This document shows, piece by piece, positions 16,845 to 24,496 of a DNA stretch of 64,000 bases (the stretch's first letter is position 1; the number at the start of each line of letters is the position of its first letter). The notes beneath the pieces were generated by a model. It saw only the letters and a list, made by a program, of their open reading frames with translations. It was not told the origin of the DNA and did no database searches. The DNA comes from CAYWWY01 sp964462525 (lineage in GTDB: Bacteria; Thermotogota; Thermotogae; MWEM01): NCBI GenBank assembly GCA_964462525.1, contig CAYWWY010000001.1, positions 372,001 to 436,000 on the forward strand, read 5' to 3'. The translations under genes were made by a program, and so were the position numbers.

Positions 16845-17735
16845 TAGTCCCACCTCTGCTTTTCTGACATTTGCTCTCTTATTGGAAGGATTATACCATG
16901 ATTTTTCTCTTTTCCAGTATTCCACGCCGAATTGCTGCTCTAAAGACGGGTCAAAAGTGTCTTGAATCGATCGATTCCTTCTCCAAACAATTATCCCGAA
17001 AACCAAAATAATAAAGGCAGGAAAAAGCCAGGAGCTCTGGACAAAAAGCCAGCGTAGCCAAGAAACCAACATTGTGCGCACTCGCCAGTTCGTAAAGAAT
17101 TCGCGAAATGAACCAGGGATAAAAGCTTCGGGCCATGAACCCCCCGATTGATATTCTAATATGATCTGCTCCAAGTTCACGCGAAAATCTATTTTTTGGT
17201 CGAGCGCATAGAAAAAATCCGTTACCAGTTCATAAAACACCAATACTTGATCGCCTTGAGGATAATCTTCATAGGCCATCAGATTGGTTTCATTCCAGGA
17301 CAAAGGCCTCGGGATTCTTTGCGTTTGTCGACTTTCAAACCAACATGCCAACCCTTCCATGATCCATAGAGGAACATGAATAATTCGGCCGGTCCGGTCG
17401 TATTCTCTCCAAATCCATTCAAAAGTAAACAAATGCATCATCTCATGCCGGAGCAATTGAGGGAGTTCTCTTAGAGTTGGAGGCAATGCGATCCTGAAAA
17501 TACTCCCATCAAAAAGCGCTTCTGCGCGTGTAAAAACAGAGTATTCTCGTCGAATCTCGATCTCAACAGGAAAAGTCAATGTCAATCCCCACAGACCTTC
17601 CAATTCATGATTAATCTGTTGAAAATGCCAATCAATGGTATTTCTCAAATATAGGGGAGGGGGATTGGGATAATGAGGGGTGGCGATAAGAAAAGCCGGG
17701 ACAATGAGTACAAAAAGAATGAAACAAGCTTTCAT
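16092..17735 (-). CDS. Secreted HEXXH metalloprotease-like protein continuing in frame into a GDPD phosphodiesterase
   Basis: One open frame of 547 codons. Residues 1-19 are a signal peptide. Residues ~30-215 resemble the peptidase_MA family, with H97-E-M-M-H101 and a following E127 (MEGLACW), i.e. a zinc-metallopeptidase arrangement. Residues ~232-252 are a membrane helix followed by RR. From M298 a complete glycerophosphodiester phosphodiesterase domain begins (LGHRGFSELYPENS, ADGVELDVRMSKDN, IVIHDATVDR). The join contains a promoter-like TGGTATAAT, an AGAGGTGGG ribosome site and the ATG of the GDPD, all read through in frame. GDPD is therefore probably also, or only, made separately. Topologically the fusion would place the GDPD in the cytoplasm, where free GDPDs of this type act. 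The start ATG overlaps the upstream stop as TAATG. Confidence 0.7.
   Translation of the reverse strand: MKACFILFVLIVPAFLIATPHYPNPPPLYLRNTIDWHFQQINHELEGLWGLTLTFPVEIEIRREYSVFTRAEALFDGSIFRIALPPTLRELPQLLRHEMMHLFTFEWIWREYDRTGRIIHVPLWIMEGLACWFESRQTQRIPRPLSWNETNLMAYEDYPQGDQVLVFYELVTDFFYALDQKIDFRVNLEQIILEYQSGGSWPEAFIPGSFREFFTNWRVRTMLVSWLRWLFVQSSWLFPAFIILVFGIIVWRRNRSIQDTFDPSLEQQFGVEYWKREKSWYNPSNKRANVRKAEVGLMKPFILGHRGFSELYPENSLLAFQKALEYGADGVELDVRMSKDNQIIVIHDATVDRVTGSYGRVSEMTLEELKTLSLAQNQKIPTLKEVLEEIVHRGLVNIELKEIETAQPVAALVKKFRAEEQVIFSSFIHDSLNEVRKIIPEARCGLLIGEEAQKKHGVSLQKPDTVMEYINQLCVLYRPYSLHLPIQALQSVDEVKRADLRQGFLALGIKIFWWTVDDVEWVLIMAKEHIAYGIITNHVEAIVKAFD
16890..16898 (-). promoter_or_regulatory. Extended -10 promoter for the GDPD gene
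   Basis: On the minus strand TGG directly precedes TATAAT, an extended -10 identical to that before tig, csaB and the DUF2207 gene. No good -35 is visible (best is CTGGAA, three of six matches). It lies inside the metalloprotease-GDPD frame and is translated as W280-Y-N. Confidence 0.6.
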
Positions 17736-18712
17736 TAGGGTTGAACCATCACTCGAAAATAGAGGATGTGTCCAGGAGAAATTTGATAGATCGAGTACTC
17801 ACCAGGCACATCAAAATTCCATCTCAGATTCTGCTGCGAAAACCGCTGACCCATTATATGCCATATCCCTGAATGCTTCCCGGGGAAAAGAATGCTTTGA
17901 TTCAATCGGATCCGTTCAAAATGAATGGTTCGATGAACAGGCAACTCAAATCTTTGGGGATAGAAAACCCCTTCTTCACTCGACCGATTCCCAAACCGAT
18001 CTTCCGTAAATATGGAAACGTGAAGGGTTAAAGACTCATTGGGAATGATATACTGAACACAGGCATGTAAGGTTTCCCCATTTACCCTCCATTCTAAACT
18101 GGAAAGGTTTCGAGAAGATCGATACCGGATCAGTAAAGGCAAACCTTGAACAACCAAAATCGGCTCCATATTAATGGAGTATTTCGGATCTCCGAAGAAA
18201 AAACGCTCTGGGATTTCTGATTCACGAACGAATGGATACAACCAATCAAATACATCATGAAGCCCGAGAAACTGGAGATATGCAGGGAGGTATTCCAGAA
18301 ATTCAGTGGATTGAATCCACAGCTCTTCCTCTTCGACAAACCAAGGGAACGTTACGAATATAATTTCATCGATCGAATCAATCCAAGAATATTCATGAGG
18401 TGCGATTGGCAGGATGAGGTGGGCTAAGGAAGCATAATTGCTTACAACAATTCCGTTATCGAGTTCGATGACCCAGGGGGGATCAAAAATCAATGGAAAG
18501 TCAATTCTCGGTGGAATGTACGATTTGGAAACACGATATGTCCCTTCTGAAATAATCGGTCTATTCCTTGTCTCCAAACCTACGGAGTAAATCATCCGAC
18601 CATAGGATAGAAAAGCAATTCCTTTATCCAAATCCACCATTACCGTCTGCGTAAATAAGCATCCAGAACTAAGGAAACATAACCCAATCAGAACTCTTAT
18701 GGTCTTTCCCAA
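17735..18712 (-). CDS. Secreted protein of unknown function
   Basis: I do not recognise this family. The frame is open up to a TTG at 18808, but that start would put 32 basic, unstructured residues ahead of the signal sequence. I prefer the TTG at 18712, which gives MGKTIRVLIGLCFLSSGCLFTQ, a signal peptide with a possible lipobox-type Cys (SSGC is a poor match). The 325-residue mature part is beta-rich with many aromatic residues and Pro, for example WRVNGETLHACVQYIIPNESLTLHVSIF (~210-240), reminiscent of an Ig-like or Y-Y-Y module. The ending FDVPGEYSIYQISPGHILYFRVMV also looks like a beta-sandwich. It overlaps the metalloprotease gene as TAATG, so the pair may function together outside the cytoplasm. 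Confidence 0.55.
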   Translation of the reverse strand: MGKTIRVLIGLCFLSSGCLFTQTVMVDLDKGIAFLSYGRMIYSVGLETRNRPIISEGTYRVSKSYIPPRIDFPLIFDPPWVIELDNGIVVSNYASLAHLILPIAPHEYSWIDSIDEIIFVTFPWFVEEEELWIQSTEFLEYLPAYLQFLGLHDVFDWLYPFVRESEIPERFFFGDPKYSINMEPILVVQGLPLLIRYRSSRNLSSLEWRVNGETLHACVQYIIPNESLTLHVSIFTEDRFGNRSSEEGVFYPQRFELPVHRTIHFERIRLNQSILFPGKHSGIWHIMGQRFSQQNLRWNFDVPGEYSIYQISPGHILYFRVMVQP

Positions 18713-18827
18713 AAGAAGACCGATCCCCCTTTTCTTTTCCCTTCTCGAGCCTTCTTTATCACAACCTCTATCGGATCGCTGAACACCATTATTATCAGGA
18801 AAAAGCAATCTTCAACGCGATCAGAAA

Positions 18828-19841
18828 CTATGGAAGAGGCGCAACATCCCCTGCGACAAGCTTTTGGATGATCGCTTTCATTTCATCTTGAATGATTTGC
18901 GGAGTATTCCTTTGGAAGTTCGGATCTTCGATGGTGAAACCAATGCCTCCTTCAAGAATGCCCCATCGCTCAATCTTTCCAAAAGGCAGTGTCCCTTCAA
19001 AGGCTCGTACAATTACATCGTACATTGCCCGATCTGCGTGCTTAAGAGCACAAGCCAAAATTGCGTTTGGGGCATGATGAATATAATTGGAGTCAACGCC
19101 AATGATATAGCGGCCTTTTTCCTGGGCCGCTTGAATGGCTCCTACTCCAGTTCCACCGGCTATCGTGAAGATAATGGCAGCTCCTTGGTCGTATTGAGCG
19201 CGAGATAAATCTCTTCCTTTGTTCGGATCGCCCCAACTCCCCGCAACAGAAAAAAGAACCTGGATGGATGGAATAACGCTTTTTGCTCCATATTCATACG
19301 CAGGTTTCATTCGTTCCGTCATAGCAGGATATATATCCCCCGCTAGCAGCCCTATAGTCGGTTCGGGAAAATTCCACCTATGATATTGAACCATCAGGGC
19401 CGCATACACACCAGCCAAAAAAGCCATTTCTTCATCTCGAAATCCCAAAGAAAATACGTTATCCATTTTTGGAGCGATCCCGTCTATAAGAACTACCTTT
19501 TGGGAAGGGAAGGCGCGGGCAACCTTTTCAACACTGTGCGGCATACCTTCCGTAAATGTGATCACAACATCATAAATCCCGCTCGCCGAAAGACTCGTTA
19601 ACAAGGGCTCCCACCGCGCTGCATTATATCCCCCTTCAACAACCCGAAGGGAAAAGCCTTTCTCTTGGGCTGCCTTTTCAGCGCCAGCAACCATCATCTC
19701 ATAGATTGCGTTACCACCTACTTCGCCTGTAATCAGAAGTACTACGGAAAATGGGAAAGAAAGAGTCGCTGTGAATATGAATAAAAAGAAGTACACCACG
19801 GATCGTCTACGGAAAATCCTTCGGGCCTTCATAAAAATCAC
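18828..19841 (-). CDS. BMP/PnrA-family substrate-binding protein
   Basis: A 337-residue periplasmic binding protein-like product of the Med/BMP (TmpC/PnrA) family, whose members bind purine nucleosides or related ligands for ABC uptake. Visible text: VVLLITGEVGGNAIYEMMVAGAE near the start, VVITFTEG, KVVLIDG, FRDEEMAFLAGVYAAL, GAAIIFTIAGGTGVGAIQAA and YIIGVDSN. It has a signal peptide (~12-33) without a lipobox Cys, unlike the lipoprotein form usual in monoderms and spirochaetes. No ABC permease or ATPase is nearby. The GTG start overlaps the clpX stop by 4 bases; CGGAGT lies five bases upstream. Confidence 0.85.
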   Translation of the reverse strand: MIFMKARRIFRRRSVVYFFLFIFTATLSFPFSVVLLITGEVGGNAIYEMMVAGAEKAAQEKGFSLRVVEGGYNAARWEPLLTSLSASGIYDVVITFTEGMPHSVEKVARAFPSQKVVLIDGIAPKMDNVFSLGFRDEEMAFLAGVYAALMVQYHRWNFPEPTIGLLAGDIYPAMTERMKPAYEYGAKSVIPSIQVLFSVAGSWGDPNKGRDLSRAQYDQGAAIIFTIAGGTGVGAIQAAQEKGRYIIGVDSNYIHHAPNAILACALKHADRAMYDVIVRAFEGTLPFGKIERWGILEGGIGFTIEDPNFQRNTPQIIQDEMKAIIQKLVAGDVAPLP

Positions 19842-21070
19842 GCAGACTCCGAAAGAACGATAAGGGCGGCTTCTTGCCCCTGTACATGTTCGGGTGTAAT
19901 GATCACTTTTTTTATATTCCGTTTTCTGTTTTGCATGGAAGGAAGTTCAAACATCAAATCCAGCATAACTTCTTCCACTACGCTTTTTAAAGCTCTCGCT
20001 CCCGTACCTCTAGAAAGAGCAGAATGAGCGATACATTGCAGCGCTTCTGGAGTGAACTCGAGATCGATTTCATCCATTTCCAATAGCTTTTGATATTGTT
20101 TGATCATGGAGTTTTTGGGCTCGGTGAGGATGGTTACCAAGTTCTCTTCGGTCAAATCATCTAGAGTGGTTGTAAGCGGAAAACGGCCGATAAACTCTGG
20201 AATCAATCCATAGTGTACCATATCGTCGGGATTCACCTTTGAAAGGATTTGCCCAATTCTCTCTTGGTTTTTTGACTTTATATCTGATCCGAAACCCATA
20301 GTGGAATCTTGAGTCCGATGCTTGATGATCTCCTCAAGACCATCAAAAGCTCCTCCTGCTATGAACAAGATATTTGTGGTGTCGATTTTCAAAAAATCCT
20401 GGTATGGATGCTTCCTGCCGCCTTGCGGGGGAACACTCGAGACACATCCTTCCAGAATCTTAAGCAGGGCTTGTTGAACCCCTTCACCAGAAACATCTCT
20501 CGTGATGGAGACATTGGGTCCCTTTTTGGCGATCTTGTCGATCTCATCAATGTATATGATTCCTCGTTCAGCCCGCTCAATATCAAAATTAGAAGCCTGA
20601 ATTAACCGAAGCAATACATTCTCGACATCTTCCCCGACATATCCCGCCTCTGTAATACTTGTCGCGTCGGCAATAGCAAAAGGAACATCCAAAAAACGGG
20701 CGAGTGTCTTCGCGATCAGCGTTTTCCCTGAACCTGTGGGACCAATCATCATAATGTTGGTTTTCTCGATCTCCGTTTCATCTTTTTTCTCTTTGAACAT
20801 GATTCGTTTATAATGGTTGTAAACAGCAACAGCTACTGTCTTCTTCGTCTTTTCTTGACCAACCACATACTTATCTAACTCGGTTTTTATATCCAGGGGA
20901 GTTGGGAGCGTTTCTGAGGAGTCACGAAAATGGATCGAATCCTCATCTTTCAACGTATCATAAAAGAGTTCAACACATTCATTGCATATATATACATTCG
21001 GCCCGGCAATCAATCGCTGGACTTGTGTAGACAACCGCCCACAGAATGAACATTTTTTTTCTGGTTTCAT
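19838..21070 (-). CDS. clpX: ATP-dependent Clp protease ATP-binding subunit ClpX
   Basis: The AAA+ unfoldase that feeds substrates into ClpP. At 410 residues it matches the family. An N-terminal zinc finger (C7-x2-C10, C29-x2-C32) is followed by Walker A GPTGSGKT (110-117), Walker B IIYIDEIDKI, the pore loop after TEAGYVGEDVENVLL and the sensor-2 region RGTGARALKSVVEE. It lies 32 bases downstream of clpP in the order tig-clpP-clpX seen in many bacteria. Confidence 0.97.
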   Translation of the reverse strand: MKPEKKCSFCGRLSTQVQRLIAGPNVYICNECVELFYDTLKDEDSIHFRDSSETLPTPLDIKTELDKYVVGQEKTKKTVAVAVYNHYKRIMFKEKKDETEIEKTNIMMIGPTGSGKTLIAKTLARFLDVPFAIADATSITEAGYVGEDVENVLLRLIQASNFDIERAERGIIYIDEIDKIAKKGPNVSITRDVSGEGVQQALLKILEGCVSSVPPQGGRKHPYQDFLKIDTTNILFIAGGAFDGLEEIIKHRTQDSTMGFGSDIKSKNQERIGQILSKVNPDDMVHYGLIPEFIGRFPLTTTLDDLTEENLVTILTEPKNSMIKQYQKLLEMDEIDLEFTPEALQCIAHSALSRGTGARALKSVVEEVMLDLMFELPSMQNRKRNIKKVIITPEHVQGQEAALIVLSESA

Positions 21071-21102
21071 TTAGTTCTCAGCCTCCTCGAGCAGCAATCC
21101 GC

Positions 21103-21744
21103 TTATTTTTTCTTCTGAATTACCTTATCCACGATCCCATATTCCACTGCTTCATCAGCGCTTAACCATCGATCGCGATCGGTATCTTGTTTCACTTTTT
21201 CTAAGGGCCTACCTGTATGCAGAGATATGAGTTTATTAATATGCTCTTTGGTTTTCAGGAGTTCTTTCATTTGGATCTCAACATCACTCGCGCTCCCGCG
21301 AGCCCCTCCCCACGGTTGATGGATCATCACTCTTGAATTTGGGAGGATATTCCTTTTTCCGGATTGGCCCGCCATTAAAAGCAATGCCGCCATAGAAGCG
21401 GCTAGACCTACGCAAATCGTTACTACGTCAGATTTAATGTATTCCATCGTGTCGTAAATTGCCATACCTGCAGAAACGGAACCTCCAGGACTGTTGATGT
21501 ACAGGCTGATGTCTTTATCTGGATCCTGCGCTTCAAGAAATAAAAGCTGGGCTACGATCAGGTTGGCAATATGGTCATTGACTTCATCGCCCAAAAAGAC
21601 AATTCGGTCCTTAAGTAAGCGAGAATAAATATCATACGAGCGTTCATATCGGCCCGTTGTCTCAATGACAATGGGAACGAGTTGATCGATTGTTTCTTCA
21701 GTAAGATCTTTTTCTGTCGTTCTTTTGCGCATCAATTCCATCAT
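21103..21744 (-). CDS. clpP: ATP-dependent Clp protease proteolytic subunit ClpP
   Basis: Serine protease subunit of 213 residues forming the double-heptamer chamber. The catalytic triad is S117 (GLAASMAALLLMAG), H142 (RVMIHQPWGG) and D191 (TDRDRWLSADEAVEYG). The start ATG overlaps the tig stop (ATGA) with GGAGG four bases upstream. Intact. Confidence 0.97.
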   Translation of the reverse strand: MMELMRKRTTEKDLTEETIDQLVPIVIETTGRYERSYDIYSRLLKDRIVFLGDEVNDHIANLIVAQLLFLEAQDPDKDISLYINSPGGSVSAGMAIYDTMEYIKSDVVTICVGLAASMAALLLMAGQSGKRNILPNSRVMIHQPWGGARGSASDVEIQMKELLKTKEHINKLISLHTGRPLEKVKQDTDRDRWLSADEAVEYGIVDKVIQKKK

Positions 21745-23189
21745 GATTCCTCCGTTGTATCCTTGATTTCGCTTTGCTTGGCTTGTAGATCTTCACGAAT
21801 GGCTTGGATCAGTTCGCGATCATCCGGCCATAGGTCTTTGGAAGCCTTCTGAACCTTATCGGTTGGCTTCTCGGAAGGCTCTGCCTCTTCTTGTTGGGTT
21901 TCTTGCTCTTCTTGTGTCTTTGAATCATCCCATTGGACCAAATCGATCATGAAGGTTCCAATTTTCATTTGAATGACTTCTTCTCTGATAGGACCCATCT
22001 CATTTCTTTTCACCAAGTACTCTTTCATTTGCTTTCCACTAAGCCCAATCATAGCAGCCCGATTATCCAAGAATTGATCTACCTCTTCTTCTTGGATAGA
22101 AAGTCCATTTGCTTTCGAAAATGCTTCGGCAACGAACTTTCGTTTCCAAGAGTGCATCAGTTGATCCTTCAACTTCTGAATGAATGAATCATCATCATCA
22201 ACGGTTAACTCTTTCATGTACGCAGACTTTTCTTCAGGAGTCATTTTTTCTATGCTTTCTTTGACGATAGTCATGGGAACTTCTTCCGAAGTAATCATTT
22301 CTGATTGAAGAACCAGCTCCTCAAAAGAGGCTCTTGGAAGATAGTATGTTCGATATCGTTCTTCCACTGAATCTCGTATCTCATTTCTCCATGCCTCTTT
22401 CATCTCATGAAGATTCTCAAAATCAAGACCAACCTCTTTTGGAAAGGAATCATCCAAGGGGAGATATTCTCGATGTTGGACTTCATTTATCTGTACATTA
22501 TAACTGTATACACGCTCTGTTCCTTCTTTTTCGAAAGACCGTTCAATGGAAAACTGATCGGATTTTGCTTTCCCCAAAGCGGCTTGGACCAAAGGGTTAT
22601 GATCTTCGATATCCATCCGGTACGTGATTGCTGGAGAATCAAAGATCATTCGGCCTTCGGCATTATGGACTTGATAGGTAAGAGAAATCTGATCACCCCA
22701 TTGACAGGGTCTGTCAACAGGATGTAGAATTGCGTACTCTTCCCTATGTTCTTTTACCCGTTCTTCGACAGCTTGATCGATCATATGTTCCTGGATTTTC
22801 TCTCTGCGAATCATCATGTTCGATAATTCCGGCAGCTGAATCTGGGGCTGAGCAAACAAAGTAATTTGAAAGTTGTAATCTCCCATCTCCGCTTTTGAAG
22901 CCTCAGTGATAATAGGCGGATAGATTAAATCCTGTAACGATCCTGTTTTTCTTTCCTCATCTAAATGGATTTCTAACAAATCCCAAGCTGTTTTTTCTTC
23001 CAATACCTTCACGTGTTCCGGAGGAAAAAGAAGACGCAAAGGCACCTTACCTTTACGAAAACCCGCAAACTGCGCATTTTTTTGCGTTTTTTTCATTTCC
23101 GTTTCCAAAGACTTTCGAATTTCATTTGCAGGTACTGTTGTCTTCACCTTTCGAACATTGACATCTTCATGAACTGTTTCTAAATTCAA
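21741..23189 (-). CDS. tig: Trigger factor (ribosome-associated chaperone/PPIase)
   Basis: Trigger factor shields nascent chains at the ribosome exit. I start it at TTG 23189, seven bases after GGAGG; the in-frame ATG at 23195 has only one base of spacing and the frame's first GTG/ATG positions lie in the promoter. The 482-residue product has the ribosome-docking loop FAGFRKGKVPLRLLF (~25-40), an FKBP-like PPIase region (~150-235: WGDQISLTYQVHNAEG) and helical C-terminal arms. A polar tail of ~60 residues rich in Glu, Gln and Lys (EEQETQQEEAEPSEKP) ends the protein. Its stop overlaps clpP. Confidence 0.92.
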   Translation of the reverse strand: MNLETVHEDVNVRKVKTTVPANEIRKSLETEMKKTQKNAQFAGFRKGKVPLRLLFPPEHVKVLEEKTAWDLLEIHLDEERKTGSLQDLIYPPIITEASKAEMGDYNFQITLFAQPQIQLPELSNMMIRREKIQEHMIDQAVEERVKEHREEYAILHPVDRPCQWGDQISLTYQVHNAEGRMIFDSPAITYRMDIEDHNPLVQAALGKAKSDQFSIERSFEKEGTERVYSYNVQINEVQHREYLPLDDSFPKEVGLDFENLHEMKEAWRNEIRDSVEERYRTYYLPRASFEELVLQSEMITSEEVPMTIVKESIEKMTPEEKSAYMKELTVDDDDSFIQKLKDQLMHSWKRKFVAEAFSKANGLSIQEEEVDQFLDNRAAMIGLSGKQMKEYLVKRNEMGPIREEVIQMKIGTFMIDLVQWDDSKTQEEQETQQEEAEPSEKPTDKVQKASKDLWPDDRELIQAIREDLQAKQSEIKDTTEES

Positions 23190-23226
23190 AAACATACCTC
23201 CTTGCTTGCTTGTATTATTTGAGTCG

Positions 23227-23235
23227 ATTATACCA
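23227..23235 (-). promoter_or_regulatory. Extended -10 promoter for tig-clpP-clpX
   Basis: On the minus strand TGG plus TATAAT, about 38 bases before the tig TTG start. No -35 at the right distance is convincing. It heads the whole minus-strand run down to tmcAL. Confidence 0.65.
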
Positions 23236-23283
23236 TGAATCCATACCAAATCCCGACAAAGGAAGCTTTTTCAGGAAAGAGGG

Positions 23284-23311
23284 TTGTCATTCATCCGTTT
23301 TATGATACAAT
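23284..23311 (+). promoter_or_regulatory. Sigma-70-type promoter for gcdB
   Basis: TTGTCA (23284-23289), a 16-base spacer, then TACAAT (23306-23311), about 35 bases ahead of the gcdB GTG start. Divergent from the tig promoter about 50 bases away. Confidence 0.6.
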
Positions 23312-23345
23312 CAAGCTGGTTGAAGAAGGAATATGGAGGTGTCTT

Positions 23346-24482
23346 GTGATTTGGGAAGGGTTTCTGGATTTCTTTGAAAATTCCGCTCTGCTTGGGTTGA
23401 CCTGGGGAAATCTGGTTATGCTCGGAATCGCTTGCCTATTGCTATATTTAGCCGTTTATAAACACGCTGAACCGCTTTTGCTCGTTTCCATCGCTTTTGG
23501 CGTCATTTTGGCCAATATTCCTGCTCAATACACCGGGGTCTTCAATGAACCAATGAATGGAATTCCGGGTGGTCTGATGTATTATATTAACCTAGGGCTT
23601 TCTACTGGAATCCTTCCCCCACTCATTTTTTTGGGTATCGGTGTAGCGACTGATTTTTCTTTTCTGTTATCCAATCCAATTACGGTCTTTTTGGGAGGAG
23701 CAGCGCAAATTGGCATCTTTGTCACTTTTGCCGTTTCCTCTTTCATTGGCTTTGATATTCGTCAAGCTGCGGCGATCGCGATCATAGGAGGCGCGGATGG
23801 ACCGACATCCATCTATGTGGCCTCTCTTTTTGCCTCTGATTTGCTCGCAATCATCGCGATTGCTGCATATTCCTATATCGCTCTGATCCCGATCATGATG
23901 CCGCCCATCATGAAAGCGTTGACAACTAAGAGCGAACGAAAGATCAGAATGCCTATGCCAAGAAAAGTGAGCAAGGCAGAAAAACTCGTCTTTTCTATTT
24001 CAACAACGATTCTTATTGGCTTTCTCGTACCACAAGCTTTGCCTCTAATCGGTATGTTGATGTTCGGTAACTTTCTGCAGGAAAATGGATACACAAAGCG
24101 TTTGGCTGAAGCCGCTTCGCGGTTTATCGCAGATCCCGCGATTATCTTTTTGTGTCTGGCCGTCGGATCGAAAGCCAGAGCAGATGTGTTTCTGACATCA
24201 CAAAGCTTATTTATCCTTTTCTTAGGAGCAGCTGCATTTTCTTTAGGCCCCGCATTCGGTATCCTCTTTGCTAAGTTTATGAACCTATTCCTTAAACAGA
24301 AAATCAATCCATTGATTGGGGCTGCTGGAGTGTCCGCTGTTCCAGCTTCCGCTCGTGTTGCGCAATCAGTTGCGCAATCAGAAGATCCAACCAATTTCAT
24401 CCTGATGCACGCGATGGGTCCAAATGTAGCTGGGGTAATCGGATCTGCAATTGCAGCGGGTGTCTTTCTTTCAATCCTCTAG
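23346..24482 (+). CDS. Na+-pumping carboxylyase beta subunit (GcdB/OadB family)
   Basis: Integral membrane subunit that couples decarboxylation of biotin-bound carboxylate to Na+ export in oxaloacetate, methylmalonyl-CoA or glutaconyl-CoA decarboxylases. The GTG start (GGAGGTG five bases upstream) gives 378 residues; the upstream ATG at 23235 lies before the promoter. Family marks: PPLIFLGIGVATDFSFLLSNP, the ion-site segment AIAIIGGADGPTSIYV, PIMMPPIMKALTTKSERK, and IGAAGVSAVPASARVAQ with MHAMGPNVAGVIGSA at the C-terminus. No alpha (carboxyltransferase), gamma or biotin carrier subunit is in the window, so the substrate is unknown. Confidence 0.9.
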   Translation: MIWEGFLDFFENSALLGLTWGNLVMLGIACLLLYLAVYKHAEPLLLVSIAFGVILANIPAQYTGVFNEPMNGIPGGLMYYINLGLSTGILPPLIFLGIGVATDFSFLLSNPITVFLGGAAQIGIFVTFAVSSFIGFDIRQAAAIAIIGGADGPTSIYVASLFASDLLAIIAIAAYSYIALIPIMMPPIMKALTTKSERKIRMPMPRKVSKAEKLVFSISTTILIGFLVPQALPLIGMLMFGNFLQENGYTKRLAEAASRFIADPAIIFLCLAVGSKARADVFLTSQSLFILFLGAAAFSLGPAFGILFAKFMNLFLKQKINPLIGAAGVSAVPASARVAQSVAQSEDPTNFILMHAMGPNVAGVIGSAIAAGVFLSIL

Positions 24483-24496
24483 GCAGGAATTTCTTG

